From assembly GCF_002911665.1 (NCBI RefSeq), contig NZ_MTBP01000005.1, forward strand, positions 124,001 to 188,000: 64,000 nucleotides of DNA, written 5' to 3'. The position numbers were made by a program, and so were the translations under genes. Origin of the DNA: Actinomadura rubteroloni (GTDB lineage Bacteria; Actinomycetota; Actinomycetes; Streptosporangiales; Streptosporangiaceae). Position 1 is the first letter of the stretch. Each line of letters begins with the position of its first letter. Below, in pieces: positions 18,032-25,379 of the stretch. A model generated the notes under the pieces. The model was given only the letters and a program-made list of their open reading frames with translations. It had not been told where the DNA came from and ran no database searches.

Positions 18032-18047
18032 CTTACAATGTAAAGGT
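18032..18047. repeat. Palindrome-containing element, copy 2
   Basis: CTTACAATGTAAAGGT differs from copy 1 at 12084-12099 in one base. The core TTACAATGTAA is a perfect 11-base palindrome around its centre. It lies between the convergent menD and phosphatase genes. Confidence 0.5.
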
Positions 18048-18070
18048 GCCCGGCGTTTCAGCCGTCAATT

Positions 18071-18874
18071 TCAGGAACCCACCAGACGATCGACGAGCGC
18101 GGCAGTGTCCTCGTCGGTCCAGCCGTTGCGGGCGAGCCAGCCGAGCGGGCCGCCGAAGCTCTCGTCCACGCGGGCGAGGAACTTCTCCATGATCTCCGCG
18201 TGCGGCCGGTGGGTGTCGGACGGGCGGGAGTCCAGGTCGGCGGCGTAGGTGGTGGAGCCGCGGAGCCGGCCGAGGATCCGGTCGAGGCGGTCGCCGGTCG
18301 CGACGTAGTCGGCGACGACGGCCTCGCGGTGGACGCCGACGGCCTCCAGCGCGAACGCGCACACGACGCCGGTGCGGTCCTTGCCGGCGGCGCAGTGGAC
18401 GATGGCCGAGCCGTCGGCGCGGGTCATGACGCGCAGGGCGGCGACGATGTTGTCGGCGCGGTCGTCGAGGTAGCCGAGGTAGTGGGCGATCGAGCGGTCC
18501 TGTTCGGGGCCGCCGTGGTCGTCGCGGTGCTGCCAGGGGAGGACGCGGTCGAGGTCGACGGTGTCGGCGGCGACGTCGGTGTTGCGGCCGCCTTCGGCGA
18601 AGAGGGAGAGGTGGTGGAGGGTGACGGAGGGGGTCCGGGCGAGGGGTCCGGGGCCTTCGAGGCGTACTTCGGTGTCGCTGCGCAGGTCGATGACGTTCTT
18701 CAGGCCGTAGTCGTCCAGGAGGAGGCGGACGTCGGCGACCGTGAGGTCCTGGAGGTTGTCCGAGCGCAGGACCCGGCCGCGCCGGGTGGTCCGGCCGTCG
18801 GCGGTCGGGAGTCCGCCGAGGTCTCGCACGTTGACGGCGCCGTCCAGGGGAATCCACCGCGTGCTTTGGTTCAT
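18071..18874 (-). CDS. Tyrosine phosphatase family protein
   Basis: A 267-residue protein with the P-loop IVHCAAGKDRTGVVCAF (C-x5-R plus TG), the signature of the bacterial tyrosine/phosphoinositide phosphatase group related to MptpB (Y_phosphatase3). The N-terminal NVRDLGGLPTADGRTTRRG is also family-typical, and the general-acid region lies earlier. It may act on phosphotyrosine, phosphoserine or phosphoinositides; no substrate is implied by the neighbours. The ATG at 18874 has a TACAGT hexamer ending eight bases before it and no ribosome site; an ATG 27 bases upstream is also possible. Confidence 0.87.
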   Translation of the reverse strand: MNQSTRWIPLDGAVNVRDLGGLPTADGRTTRRGRVLRSDNLQDLTVADVRLLLDDYGLKNVIDLRSDTEVRLEGPGPLARTPSVTLHHLSLFAEGGRNTDVAADTVDLDRVLPWQHRDDHGGPEQDRSIAHYLGYLDDRADNIVAALRVMTRADGSAIVHCAAGKDRTGVVCAFALEAVGVHREAVVADYVATGDRLDRILGRLRGSTTYAADLDSRPSDTHRPHAEIMEKFLARVDESFGGPLGWLARNGWTDEDTAALVDRLVGS

Positions 18875-19059
18875 GTCTTGTAACTGTATCGGGCGAAACA
18901 TGCCGGTCTTTTACTGAGGGTGGGGTTGGCGGGTCAGGCGGTGGGTTGCGTGGACCCGGTACTTGAGGGGTGGTCGGGGGTTGGCTCTGGCGGGGGGCGT
19001 GCTTTCGGGGGTGGTGCCCTAGGTTCGTGGTGTCGGTTTCATGGACGTGGGAGGGTTTC

Positions 19060-20091
19060 ATGACGGTTGTTCTGGATGGGACGCCGGAGCGGGTGGGCGG
19101 GTCGTTCGGTCCGTTGGTGCGGCGGGTGCGGGCGGCGGGGCTGCTGGAGCGGCGGCGTGGTTATTACGTGCGGTCGGTGGGGCTGAACGTGGCGGGGACG
19201 GTGGGGTTGTGGACGGGTGTGGGGTTGCTGGGGGCGGCGGGGGGCGGGGCGGCGTGGGGTGCGGTGGCGCTCGGTGTCCCGTTGGCGGTGGTGTCGGCGC
19301 GGACGGCTTTTCTGGGGCATGACGCGGGGCATCGGCAGATCGCGCGGTCGCCTCGGGTGAATCGTTTTCTGGGGTTGGTGTTCGGGAATTTGATGGTGGG
19401 GATGGGGCACGGGTGGTGGACGGATAAGCACAATCGTCACCATGCGAATCCGAATCATGTGGGGAAGGATCCGGATGTGGGCGAGGGCGTGCTGGCGTGG
19501 ACGCGGGGTCAGGCGTCGGGGCGGCGTGGTGCGGGCGGTTGGCTGGTGCGGCATCAGGCGGGGTTGTTCTTCCCGCTGCTGTTGCTGGAGGGCGTGAACC
19601 TGAAGGTGGGGAGCGCGTTGTTCTTGCGGGGCCGTCCGCGCAGGCAGCGGTGGGTGGAGGGTGCGCTGCTGGTGGCGCATCTGGCGGCGTATGCGGGGTT
19701 GGTGTTCGGGTTGCTGCCGGTGGCGCAGGCGGTGGCGCTGGTGGCGGTGCACCAGGCGTTGTTCGGGTTGCATCTGGGGGCGTCGTTCGCGCACAACCAC
19801 AAGGGGATGGAGATGCCGGGGGAGGGTGACCGGTGGGATCATCTGCGGCGGCAGGTGCTGACGTCGCGGAATGTGCGGGGCGGCCGGGTGGCGGATTATG
19901 TGTTCGGGGGGTTGAACTACCAGATCGAGCATCATCTGTTCCCGAGTGCGGCGCGGCCGAATCTGCGGCGGTTGCAGCCGTTGGTGCGGGAGCATTGTGC
20001 GCGGGAGGGCCTGCCGTACACGGAGGCGGGGGCGTTGGAGTCGTACCGGATCGCGCTCGGGCATCTGCGGTCGGTGGGCGCGGAGGGGTAG
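19060..20091 (+). CDS. Membrane fatty acid desaturase
   Basis: A 343-residue di-iron desaturase. The three histidine boxes are HDAGH (87-91), HNRHH (124-128) and, near residue 300, QIEHH, the last being typical of front-end or DesA3/linoleoyl-CoA-type enzymes. Four long hydrophobic stretches surround the boxes. It should introduce a double bond into a membrane lipid or acyl-CoA chain; the position is not predictable. The start was set at the ATG 19060 because GTGGGAGGG stands before it. Codons end mainly in G, in line with the G-rich plus strand of this part of the window. It is unrelated in sequence to the desaturase at 33450. Confidence 0.9.
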   Translation: MTVVLDGTPERVGGSFGPLVRRVRAAGLLERRRGYYVRSVGLNVAGTVGLWTGVGLLGAAGGGAAWGAVALGVPLAVVSARTAFLGHDAGHRQIARSPRVNRFLGLVFGNLMVGMGHGWWTDKHNRHHANPNHVGKDPDVGEGVLAWTRGQASGRRGAGGWLVRHQAGLFFPLLLLEGVNLKVGSALFLRGRPRRQRWVEGALLVAHLAAYAGLVFGLLPVAQAVALVAVHQALFGLHLGASFAHNHKGMEMPGEGDRWDHLRRQVLTSRNVRGGRVADYVFGGLNYQIEHHLFPSAARPNLRRLQPLVREHCAREGLPYTEAGALESYRIALGHLRSVGAEG

Positions 20092-20120
20092 CGGGCCGGC
20101 GGGGCTTAGGGTTGCGGGTT

Positions 20121-20930
20121 ATGCCTGAGGGTCACACTGTTCATCGTCTCGCCGCGGAGCATCGCCGGGTTTTCGGTGGTGGTCCGGTGGTGGCGGGGAG
20201 TCCGCAGGGGCGGTTCGCGGCGGGGGCGGCGTGGATCGACGGCCGGGTGCTGGTGGGTGCGGAGGCGCACGGGAAGCATTTGCTGGTGGGGTTCGAGGGT
20301 GAGCGGGTGTTGCACGTTCATCTGGGGATTTATGGGACGTACGGGTTCGGGGCGGTGCCGGCGCCGGAGCCGGTGGGGGCGGTGCGGTTGCGGTTGGCGG
20401 GGGCGGCGGGGTTCGCGGATCTGCGCGGGCCGAACGTGTGCGAGCTGCTGGAGCCGGGTGAGGTGAAGCGGTTGCGGGATCGGCTGGGTCCGGATCCGTT
20501 GCGGGCGGACGGGGACGCGCGGGAGGCGTTCGCGCGGGTGGCGCGGAGCCGGGTGCCGGTGGCGGCGTTGTTGATGGATCAGTCGGTGGTGGCGGGGCCG
20601 GGGAACATCTACCGGGCGGAGGTGCTGTTCCGGCAGGGGGTGTGTCCGGAGGTTCCGGGGCGGGAGCTGGGGTGGGAGCGGTGGTCGGCGTTGTGGGAGG
20701 ACTTGGTGGTGTTGATGCGGGAGGGGGTGCGGACGGGGCGGATCGACACGGTGCGGGCGGAGCACATGCCGGAGGCGATGGGGCGTCCGCCGCGTGTGGA
20801 TGATCATGGTGGTGAGGTGTACGTGTACCGGCGTGCGGGGTCGCCGTGCCTGGTGTGCGGGGCGGTGGTGGCGACGCGGGTGGTGGGGGGCCGGAATTTG
20901 TTCTGGTGCCCGGGGTGCCAGGCGGGGTAG
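20121..20930 (+). CDS. Endonuclease VIII-like DNA glycosylase (Fpg/Nei)
   Basis: A 269-residue base-excision repair glycosylase. The mature N-terminus PEGH supplies the catalytic proline and glutamate; the helix-two-turn-helix carries QSVVAGPGNIYRAEVL; the C-terminal zinc finger has CLVCG and CPGC. PEGHT is characteristic of the Nei rather than the MutM group, so oxidised pyrimidines are the likely substrates. There is no ribosome site, but TAGGGT ends eight bases before the ATG, so translation is probably leaderless. Confidence 0.92.
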   Translation: MPEGHTVHRLAAEHRRVFGGGPVVAGSPQGRFAAGAAWIDGRVLVGAEAHGKHLLVGFEGERVLHVHLGIYGTYGFGAVPAPEPVGAVRLRLAGAAGFADLRGPNVCELLEPGEVKRLRDRLGPDPLRADGDAREAFARVARSRVPVAALLMDQSVVAGPGNIYRAEVLFRQGVCPEVPGRELGWERWSALWEDLVVLMREGVRTGRIDTVRAEHMPEAMGRPPRVDDHGGEVYVYRRAGSPCLVCGAVVATRVVGGRNLFWCPGCQAG

Positions 20931-20936
20931 TGCGAG

Positions 20937-22157
20937 TCAGCCTTCGAGGGCGTAGCGCATGGCGCGGAATTTGTTGTGGGCTTCGGCGAGTTCGTCGGCG
21001 GGGCGGGAGTCGGCGACGATGCCGCAGCCGGCGAAGAGGCGGGCGCGGTCGCCGTCGAGTTCGGCGCAGCGCAGGGCGATGCCCCATTCGCCGTCGCCGC
21101 GTGCGTCGATCCAGCCGACGGGGGCGGCGTAGCGGCCGCGGTCCATGTTCTCCAGGTCGGCGATGAGGTCGAGGGCGGTGGGGGTGGGGGTGCCGCCGAC
21201 GGCGGGGGTGGGGTGGAGTGCGGCGACGACGTCGAGGACGGAGTGGTGGGCGGCGAGGTGGCCGCGGACGGGTGAGGCGAGGTGGAGGACGTTGGGGAGG
21301 GTGAGGATCTCGGGTGCGGCGGGGATGTGGAGGTCGTCGCAGAGGGGGGTGAGGGCCTGGCGGACCATTTCGATGGCGTAGGCGTGTTCGTGGTGGTCTT
21401 TGGCGGAGGTTCGGAGGGCGCGGGCGCGGTCGGGGTCTCCGGCGGGGGCGGTGCCGGCGAGGACGAGGGATTCGACGGTGCCGCCGGTGCGGCGGACGAG
21501 GAGTTCGGGGGTGGCGCCGACGAGTCCGTCGCAGGCGAAGGTGTAGCAGCCGGGGAAGCGGTCGGCGAGGCGGCGGAGCAGGACGCGGGGGTCGATGGGG
21601 GCGGTGGCGGTGGCGTGGAGGTCGCGGGCGAGGACGACTTTGCCGAGGTGGCCGGCGCGGATGCGGGTGACGGCGGTGGCGACGGCGTCCTGCCAGGTGG
21701 CGGCGGTGTGGGCGCCGTCGGTCCAGGTGAGGGGGCCGGGCGGGGCGGGGGGGCGCAGGAGGTCCAGGGGGCCGGGGTCGTCGCCGATGGTGGTGATCCA
21801 GGCGGTGCCGTCGCGGCGGCCGAGGACGCGGCGGGGGACGATGAGGGTGGTGCCGGGGGAGTCGGGGGTGAAGCCGAAGGTGCCGAAGGCGACGGGTCCG
21901 GTGCCGGGGAGGCGGAGGGGGTCGTGGACGTCGGCGCCGGCGAACAGGTCGCGCAGGAGGCGGTCGGCGGTGGTGAAGCGGTCGGTGCCGCCGGGGAGGG
22001 TGATGCGGGCGGCCTCGCCCCAGCCGATGATGCCCTGGCCGTGGCGGATCCAGGCGAGGGCCTGGGGGCCGGGGAGGTGGGCGACGAGGTCGCCGGGGTC
22101 GGCGACCGGTGCGGTGTGGACGGTGAGGTGGTCCGTGGTGGTCGCGGCGAGCTTCAC
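20937..22157 (-). CDS. menF: Isochorismate synthase
   Basis: A 406-residue chorismate-binding enzyme. Conserved stretches include GHLGKVVLARDL, GATPELLVRR, AGTAPAG, the catalytic region LASPVRGHL, TPAVGGTPTPTAL and GCGIVADSRPADE. It converts chorismate to isochorismate, the substrate of MenD, which is encoded 3 kb away. No siderophore genes are nearby, so menaquinone synthesis is the likelier role than 2,3-dihydroxybenzoate synthesis. The GTG at 22157 was chosen because TACAGT ends seven bases before it and GGAG lies close; the frame upstream crosses a palindromic operator. Convergent with the glycosylase gene, leaving six bases. Confidence 0.9.
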   Translation of the reverse strand: MKLAATTTDHLTVHTAPVADPGDLVAHLPGPQALAWIRHGQGIIGWGEAARITLPGGTDRFTTADRLLRDLFAGADVHDPLRLPGTGPVAFGTFGFTPDSPGTTLIVPRRVLGRRDGTAWITTIGDDPGPLDLLRPPAPPGPLTWTDGAHTAATWQDAVATAVTRIRAGHLGKVVLARDLHATATAPIDPRVLLRRLADRFPGCYTFACDGLVGATPELLVRRTGGTVESLVLAGTAPAGDPDRARALRTSAKDHHEHAYAIEMVRQALTPLCDDLHIPAAPEILTLPNVLHLASPVRGHLAAHHSVLDVVAALHPTPAVGGTPTPTALDLIADLENMDRGRYAAPVGWIDARGDGEWGIALRCAELDGDRARLFAGCGIVADSRPADELAEAHNKFRAMRYALEG

Positions 22158-22164
22158 GATCTCC

Positions 22165-22193
22165 ACTGTACGGGAGTTTTGAACTCGTTCAAA
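22165..22193 (-). promoter_or_regulatory. menF promoter with TetR/KstR-like palindrome
   Basis: The 16-base palindrome TTTGAACTCGTTCAAA (22178-22193) fits the pattern TnnAACnnGTTnnA known for KstR-like TetR regulators. On the minus strand it contains the -35-like TTGAAC, followed after 16 bases by the -10-like TACAGT (22165-22170), seven bases before the GTG start. Confidence 0.5.
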
Positions 22194-22252
22194 CGGTGGG
22201 GGCGGCCGGGAGTGCTGAGGCGTGCGCCACAGGCGGCGCATGCCGGCGGCCG

Positions 22253-22843
22253 TCAGCGGTGGGCGCCGAGGAGGCGCCAGGCGGCGGGGAGCAGCCCGGC
22301 CGCAAGGACGATCTTGAGGGCGTCGCCGGCGAGGAACGGCGTGAACCCGAGGTGGAGCGCGGTGCCGGGGCCGACGTGCAGGGACGCCATGAGGTAGGGC
22401 AGGCCGACGGCGTAGAGGATCGCGGTGCCGGCGAGCATGGTCGCGGCGGTGCGGGCGGGGGTGCGGTCGCCGCCGCGCCGGGCGAGGGCGCCGACGGCGG
22501 TGGCGGCGGCGACGAAGCCGAGGAGGTAGCCGAAGGTGGGGCTGTCGGTGCCGGACTGGCCGTCGGCGAACCAGGGGAGTCCGGCGATTCCGGCGAGCAG
22601 GTAGGTGAGCATGGCGAGGGCGGCGCGGGGGCCGCCGAGGGCGGCGCCGGTGAGCAGGACGGCGAAGGTCTGGCCGGTGACGGGGACGGGGGTGCCGGGG
22701 AGGGGGACGCTGATCTGGGCGGCGAGGCCGGTGAGGGCGGCGGCGGCCAGGACGAGCGCGGTGTCGCGGGCGAGGGCGCCGGGCGGGAGGTCGCCGAGGA
22801 CGGTGCGGGGGCGGCGGGCGGCGGCGAGGTCGGCGGTGGTCAC
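22253..22843 (-). CDS. bioY: BioY biotin transporter component
   Basis: A 196-residue membrane protein of the BioY family (ECF transporter S component). The conserved LTGLAAQISVPLPGTPVPVT, GQTFAVLL, YLLAGIAGLPWFADG and TFGYLLGF segments are present, with about six membrane helices. It binds biotin and can work with a shared ECF energising module or alone. No bioM/bioN genes are adjacent. The GTG start is preceded by GGAGGGCC. An inverted repeat stands upstream. Confidence 0.92.
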   Translation of the reverse strand: MTTADLAAARRPRTVLGDLPPGALARDTALVLAAAALTGLAAQISVPLPGTPVPVTGQTFAVLLTGAALGGPRAALAMLTYLLAGIAGLPWFADGQSGTDSPTFGYLLGFVAAATAVGALARRGGDRTPARTAATMLAGTAILYAVGLPYLMASLHVGPGTALHLGFTPFLAGDALKIVLAAGLLPAAWRLLGAHR

Positions 22844-22870
22844 GGAGGCCCTCCAGACGTGTTTGTTCCT

Positions 22871-22888
22871 GTTCGCAACTTAGCGAAC
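22871..22888 (-). promoter_or_regulatory. Inverted repeat upstream of bioY
   Basis: GTTCGC-AACTTA-GCGAAC is a perfect 6+6 inverted repeat 28 bases upstream of the bioY start. Actinobacterial biotin genes are often controlled by TetR-type BioQ, so this is a candidate operator; the exact BioQ consensus was not compared. Confidence 0.4.
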
Positions 22889-22946
22889 GGTATGTCCGGG
22901 GCGGGTGTGGCGGGGGTACAGGAAGCGGCGCGGATGTTTTGTGCGG

Positions 22947-23624
22947 TCAGGCGCTTCCGTGGGCGCGGGGGGTGCGGGCGAGGTAGACGACGTCGGGTTC
23001 GCCGCGCGGGACGGGGACGGTGCGGACGTCGACGTCGGCGAAGCGGGTGCGCAGCAGGGCGGTGAAGCCGGGGGCGTCGGCGGCGCTCCAGACGGCGAGG
23101 ACGCCGCGGGGGGTGAGGCGGCGGGCGAGGCGGTCCAGGCCGGCGGGGGAGTAGAGGCGGGCGTTGCCGGGGGTGACGGTCCAGTGGGGTCCGTTGTCGA
23201 TGTCGAGGCAGAGGGCGTCGTGGGTGCCGGGGTCGGTGTCGAGCCAGTCGAGGAGGTCGGTGAGGTGGAGGCGGACGCGGGGGTCGTCGAGGGCGCCGGC
23301 GGAGGCGGGGCGCAGGGGGCCGCGGTGCCAGGCGGCGACGGCGGGTTCGCGTTCGATGACGGTGATGGCGGTGAGGCGGGGGTCGGCGGCGGCCTCGGCG
23401 AGGGAGAACCCGACGCCGAGGCCGCCGATGACGATACTGGCGGGTGCGGTGAGGTGCTCGGTGGCGGCGCGGACGAGGAGGCGTTCGGAGGTGCCGTCGC
23501 GGGTGTCCATGAGGAACACGCCGTTGCTGATGATCTCGTGGTGGGGCCCGGTGCGGCGCAGGACGAGTTCGCCGCCGGTGCCGGCGGCGCGGTCGACGAC
23601 GAGGGGGCGCGGGTCCGGGTGCAT
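22947..23624 (-). CDS. Spermidine synthase-like SAM-dependent protein
   Basis: A 225-residue class I methyltransferase fold of the spermidine-synthase superfamily. The GGLGVGFSLAEA glycine motif, acidic ITVIEREPAV and the LCLDIDNGPHWTV segment replace the polyamine-site residues of true SpeE, so a methyl or aminopropyl transferase of unknown substrate is the safest call. Many actinomycetes encode such stand-alone spermine/spermidine synthase domain proteins. A TACCGT hexamer ends eight bases before the ATG, suggesting leaderless translation. Confidence 0.7.
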   Translation of the reverse strand: MHPDPRPLVVDRAAGTGGELVLRRTGPHHEIISNGVFLMDTRDGTSERLLVRAATEHLTAPASIVIGGLGVGFSLAEAAADPRLTAITVIEREPAVAAWHRGPLRPASAGALDDPRVRLHLTDLLDWLDTDPGTHDALCLDIDNGPHWTVTPGNARLYSPAGLDRLARRLTPRGVLAVWSAADAPGFTALLRTRFADVDVRTVPVPRGEPDVVYLARTPRAHGSA

Positions 23625-23699
23625 GGGCGTCCACGGTAGCGGCGGGCGGGTGCGCGTGGGTCTGGGCAGGGCGGGGGCGGCGGGCTAGGGTGCGGGTCC

Positions 23700-24530
23700 A
23701 TGTCGGACTTCTCCCCTTCGGATGGTGCGCCGGCCGGGCGCGGGGCGGACCGGGGCCTGCTGGCGGGCCGCCGGATCCTGGTGGTGGGCGCGGGGACGCG
23801 CCGCAGCGACGACCCGGACGCGCCGGTCGGGAACGGCCGCGCGATCGCGGTGGTCGCGGCGCGGGAGGGCGCCGAGGTGGCGTGCGCGGACGTGGACGAG
23901 GTCGCGGCGGCGGGGACGGCGAAGCGGATCACCGACACCGGCGGCGGCGCGCACGTGCTGGTGGGGGACGTCGGTGATCCGGGCGACGCGGCGCGGATGG
24001 TGGCGGACGCGGCGCTGCGCCTGGGCGGGCTGGACGGCGTGGTGGTGAACGCGGGGATCGGGACGGGGTACGGGCTGGCGGGGACGTCGGTGGCGGACTG
24101 GGACCGGGTGCTGGCGGTGAACCTGCGGGGTCCGTTCCTGGTGGCGCGGGAGGCGCTGCCGTTGCTGGGCGAGGGCGGGTCGGTGGTGTTCACGGGGTCG
24201 CTGGCGGGCGCGAAGCCGGGGAGCCGGTCGCCGTCCTACGACGCGTCCAAGGCGGGGCTGGAGGGGCTGGCGCGGCACGCGGCGGCCGAGGGCGCGCCGC
24301 GCGGGGTGCGGGTGAACGTGGTGGCGCCGGGGCTGATCGACACGGTGATGGGGCGGTCGGCGTCGGCGGGGAACGCCGACCGGGAGCGGTCGGCGAGGCT
24401 GATCCCGCTGGGCCGGCAGGGGACGGCGTGGGAGGTGGCCGAGGCGGTGGTGTTCCTTCTGTCGTCGCGGGCGTCGTACATCACCGGGCAGGTGATCGGT
24501 GTGGACGGCGGGCTGTCCACGCTGCGGTGA
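23700..24530 (+). CDS. SDR-family oxidoreductase
   Basis: A 276-residue short-chain dehydrogenase. The cofactor loop is enlarged: VVGAGTRRSDDPDAPVGNG in place of TGxxxGxG. The rest is canonical: GDVGD, VVVNAGIGTG, the catalytic Ser in VVFTGSLAG, YDASK with Tyr and Lys, and NVVAPGLIDT followed by ITGQVIGVDGG. The end of the protein is the classical FabG-like C-terminus. Substrate unknown. A TAGGGT hexamer lies about nine bases before the ATG, with no ribosome site. Convergent with the ZIP transporter, leaving three bases between stops. Confidence 0.85.
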   Translation: MSDFSPSDGAPAGRGADRGLLAGRRILVVGAGTRRSDDPDAPVGNGRAIAVVAAREGAEVACADVDEVAAAGTAKRITDTGGGAHVLVGDVGDPGDAARMVADAALRLGGLDGVVVNAGIGTGYGLAGTSVADWDRVLAVNLRGPFLVAREALPLLGEGGSVVFTGSLAGAKPGSRSPSYDASKAGLEGLARHAAAEGAPRGVRVNVVAPGLIDTVMGRSASAGNADRERSARLIPLGRQGTAWEVAEAVVFLLSSRASYITGQVIGVDGGLSTLR

Positions 24531-24533
24531 GGT

Positions 24534-25271
24534 TCAGTGGGCGTGGGCGGTGCCGACGATGAGCAGGACGGCGGCGACGCCGGCGCCGGTCGCGGCGAGC
24601 GTGGCGGCGCGGGGGTGCCCGGCGTGGGCCTCGGGGAGGATGTCGGCGGCGGCCAGGTAGAGCAGGACGCCGGACACGAACCCGAGGTAGGGGCGCAGGA
24701 CGTGGCCGGGGACGGCGATGACGGTGGCGAGGGCGGCGCCGGCGACGGGCGCGAGCATCGCGGCGGCCAGGAACCGCGCGGCGCGGCGCCGGGCGGCGGG
24801 GCGGCGCAGGGACGCGAAGGTGACGGTGGTGAACCCGTCGGCGAAGTTGTGCGCGAAGATCGCGACGCAGACGAGCAGGCCGGTGGCGCCGGGTGCGCGC
24901 AGCGCGACGCCGATGGTGAGGCCGTCCAGGAAGGTGTGGGTGATGAGGGCGCCGGCGGCGACGCGCCCGGACGCGCCGGGGTGGCGGTGCGGGGCGTACT
25001 CGCCCTCGTGGGCGCGGTGCGCGGCGGTGAGCTGCTCGGCGACGTGCAGGGCGGCGAACCCGGCGGCGAACGCGATCATGGGGAGGGGGACGTGCAGGAC
25101 GGCGGGCGCCCCGGCGGCCAGGGCCTCGGGGATGAGGTCGAAGGACACGACGCCGAGGACGATGCCGCCGGCGAGCCCGAGGACGAGGTGGCGGCGGTCG
25201 CGGGCGCGCAGCGCGAGCGTCCCGCCCGCCAGGATCATCGCCGCGGCCACCAGCGACAGCAGCACGGCCAT
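24534..25271 (-). CDS. ZIP-family metal transporter
   Basis: A 245-residue protein with about eight membrane helices. The metal-path motifs are THTFLDGLTIG and AHNFADGFTTV, matching HS/NxxDG patterns of ZIP TM4 and TM5, with a histidine-bearing loop (HRAHEGEYAPHRH) between. It should import divalent metal such as zinc or iron. AGGA lies eight bases before the ATG at 25271. The frame is open far upstream, antisense to the next gene, but without coding sense. Divergent from a lipoprotein gene. Confidence 0.85.
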   Translation of the reverse strand: MAVLLSLVAAAMILAGGTLALRARDRRHLVLGLAGGIVLGVVSFDLIPEALAAGAPAVLHVPLPMIAFAAGFAALHVAEQLTAAHRAHEGEYAPHRHPGASGRVAAGALITHTFLDGLTIGVALRAPGATGLLVCVAIFAHNFADGFTTVTFASLRRPAARRRAARFLAAAMLAPVAGAALATVIAVPGHVLRPYLGFVSGVLLYLAAADILPEAHAGHPRAATLAATGAGVAAVLLIVGTAHAH

Positions 25272-25379
25272 GCCGGGGGTCCTACCCGCGTGCGGGCGGG
25301 GTTCCCCGCCGCCCCCTTCCATGATCGTTTTACGGTGTGCGGCGCGAGCACGGCCCCGGGTCGGTGACAATGGCTCGCT

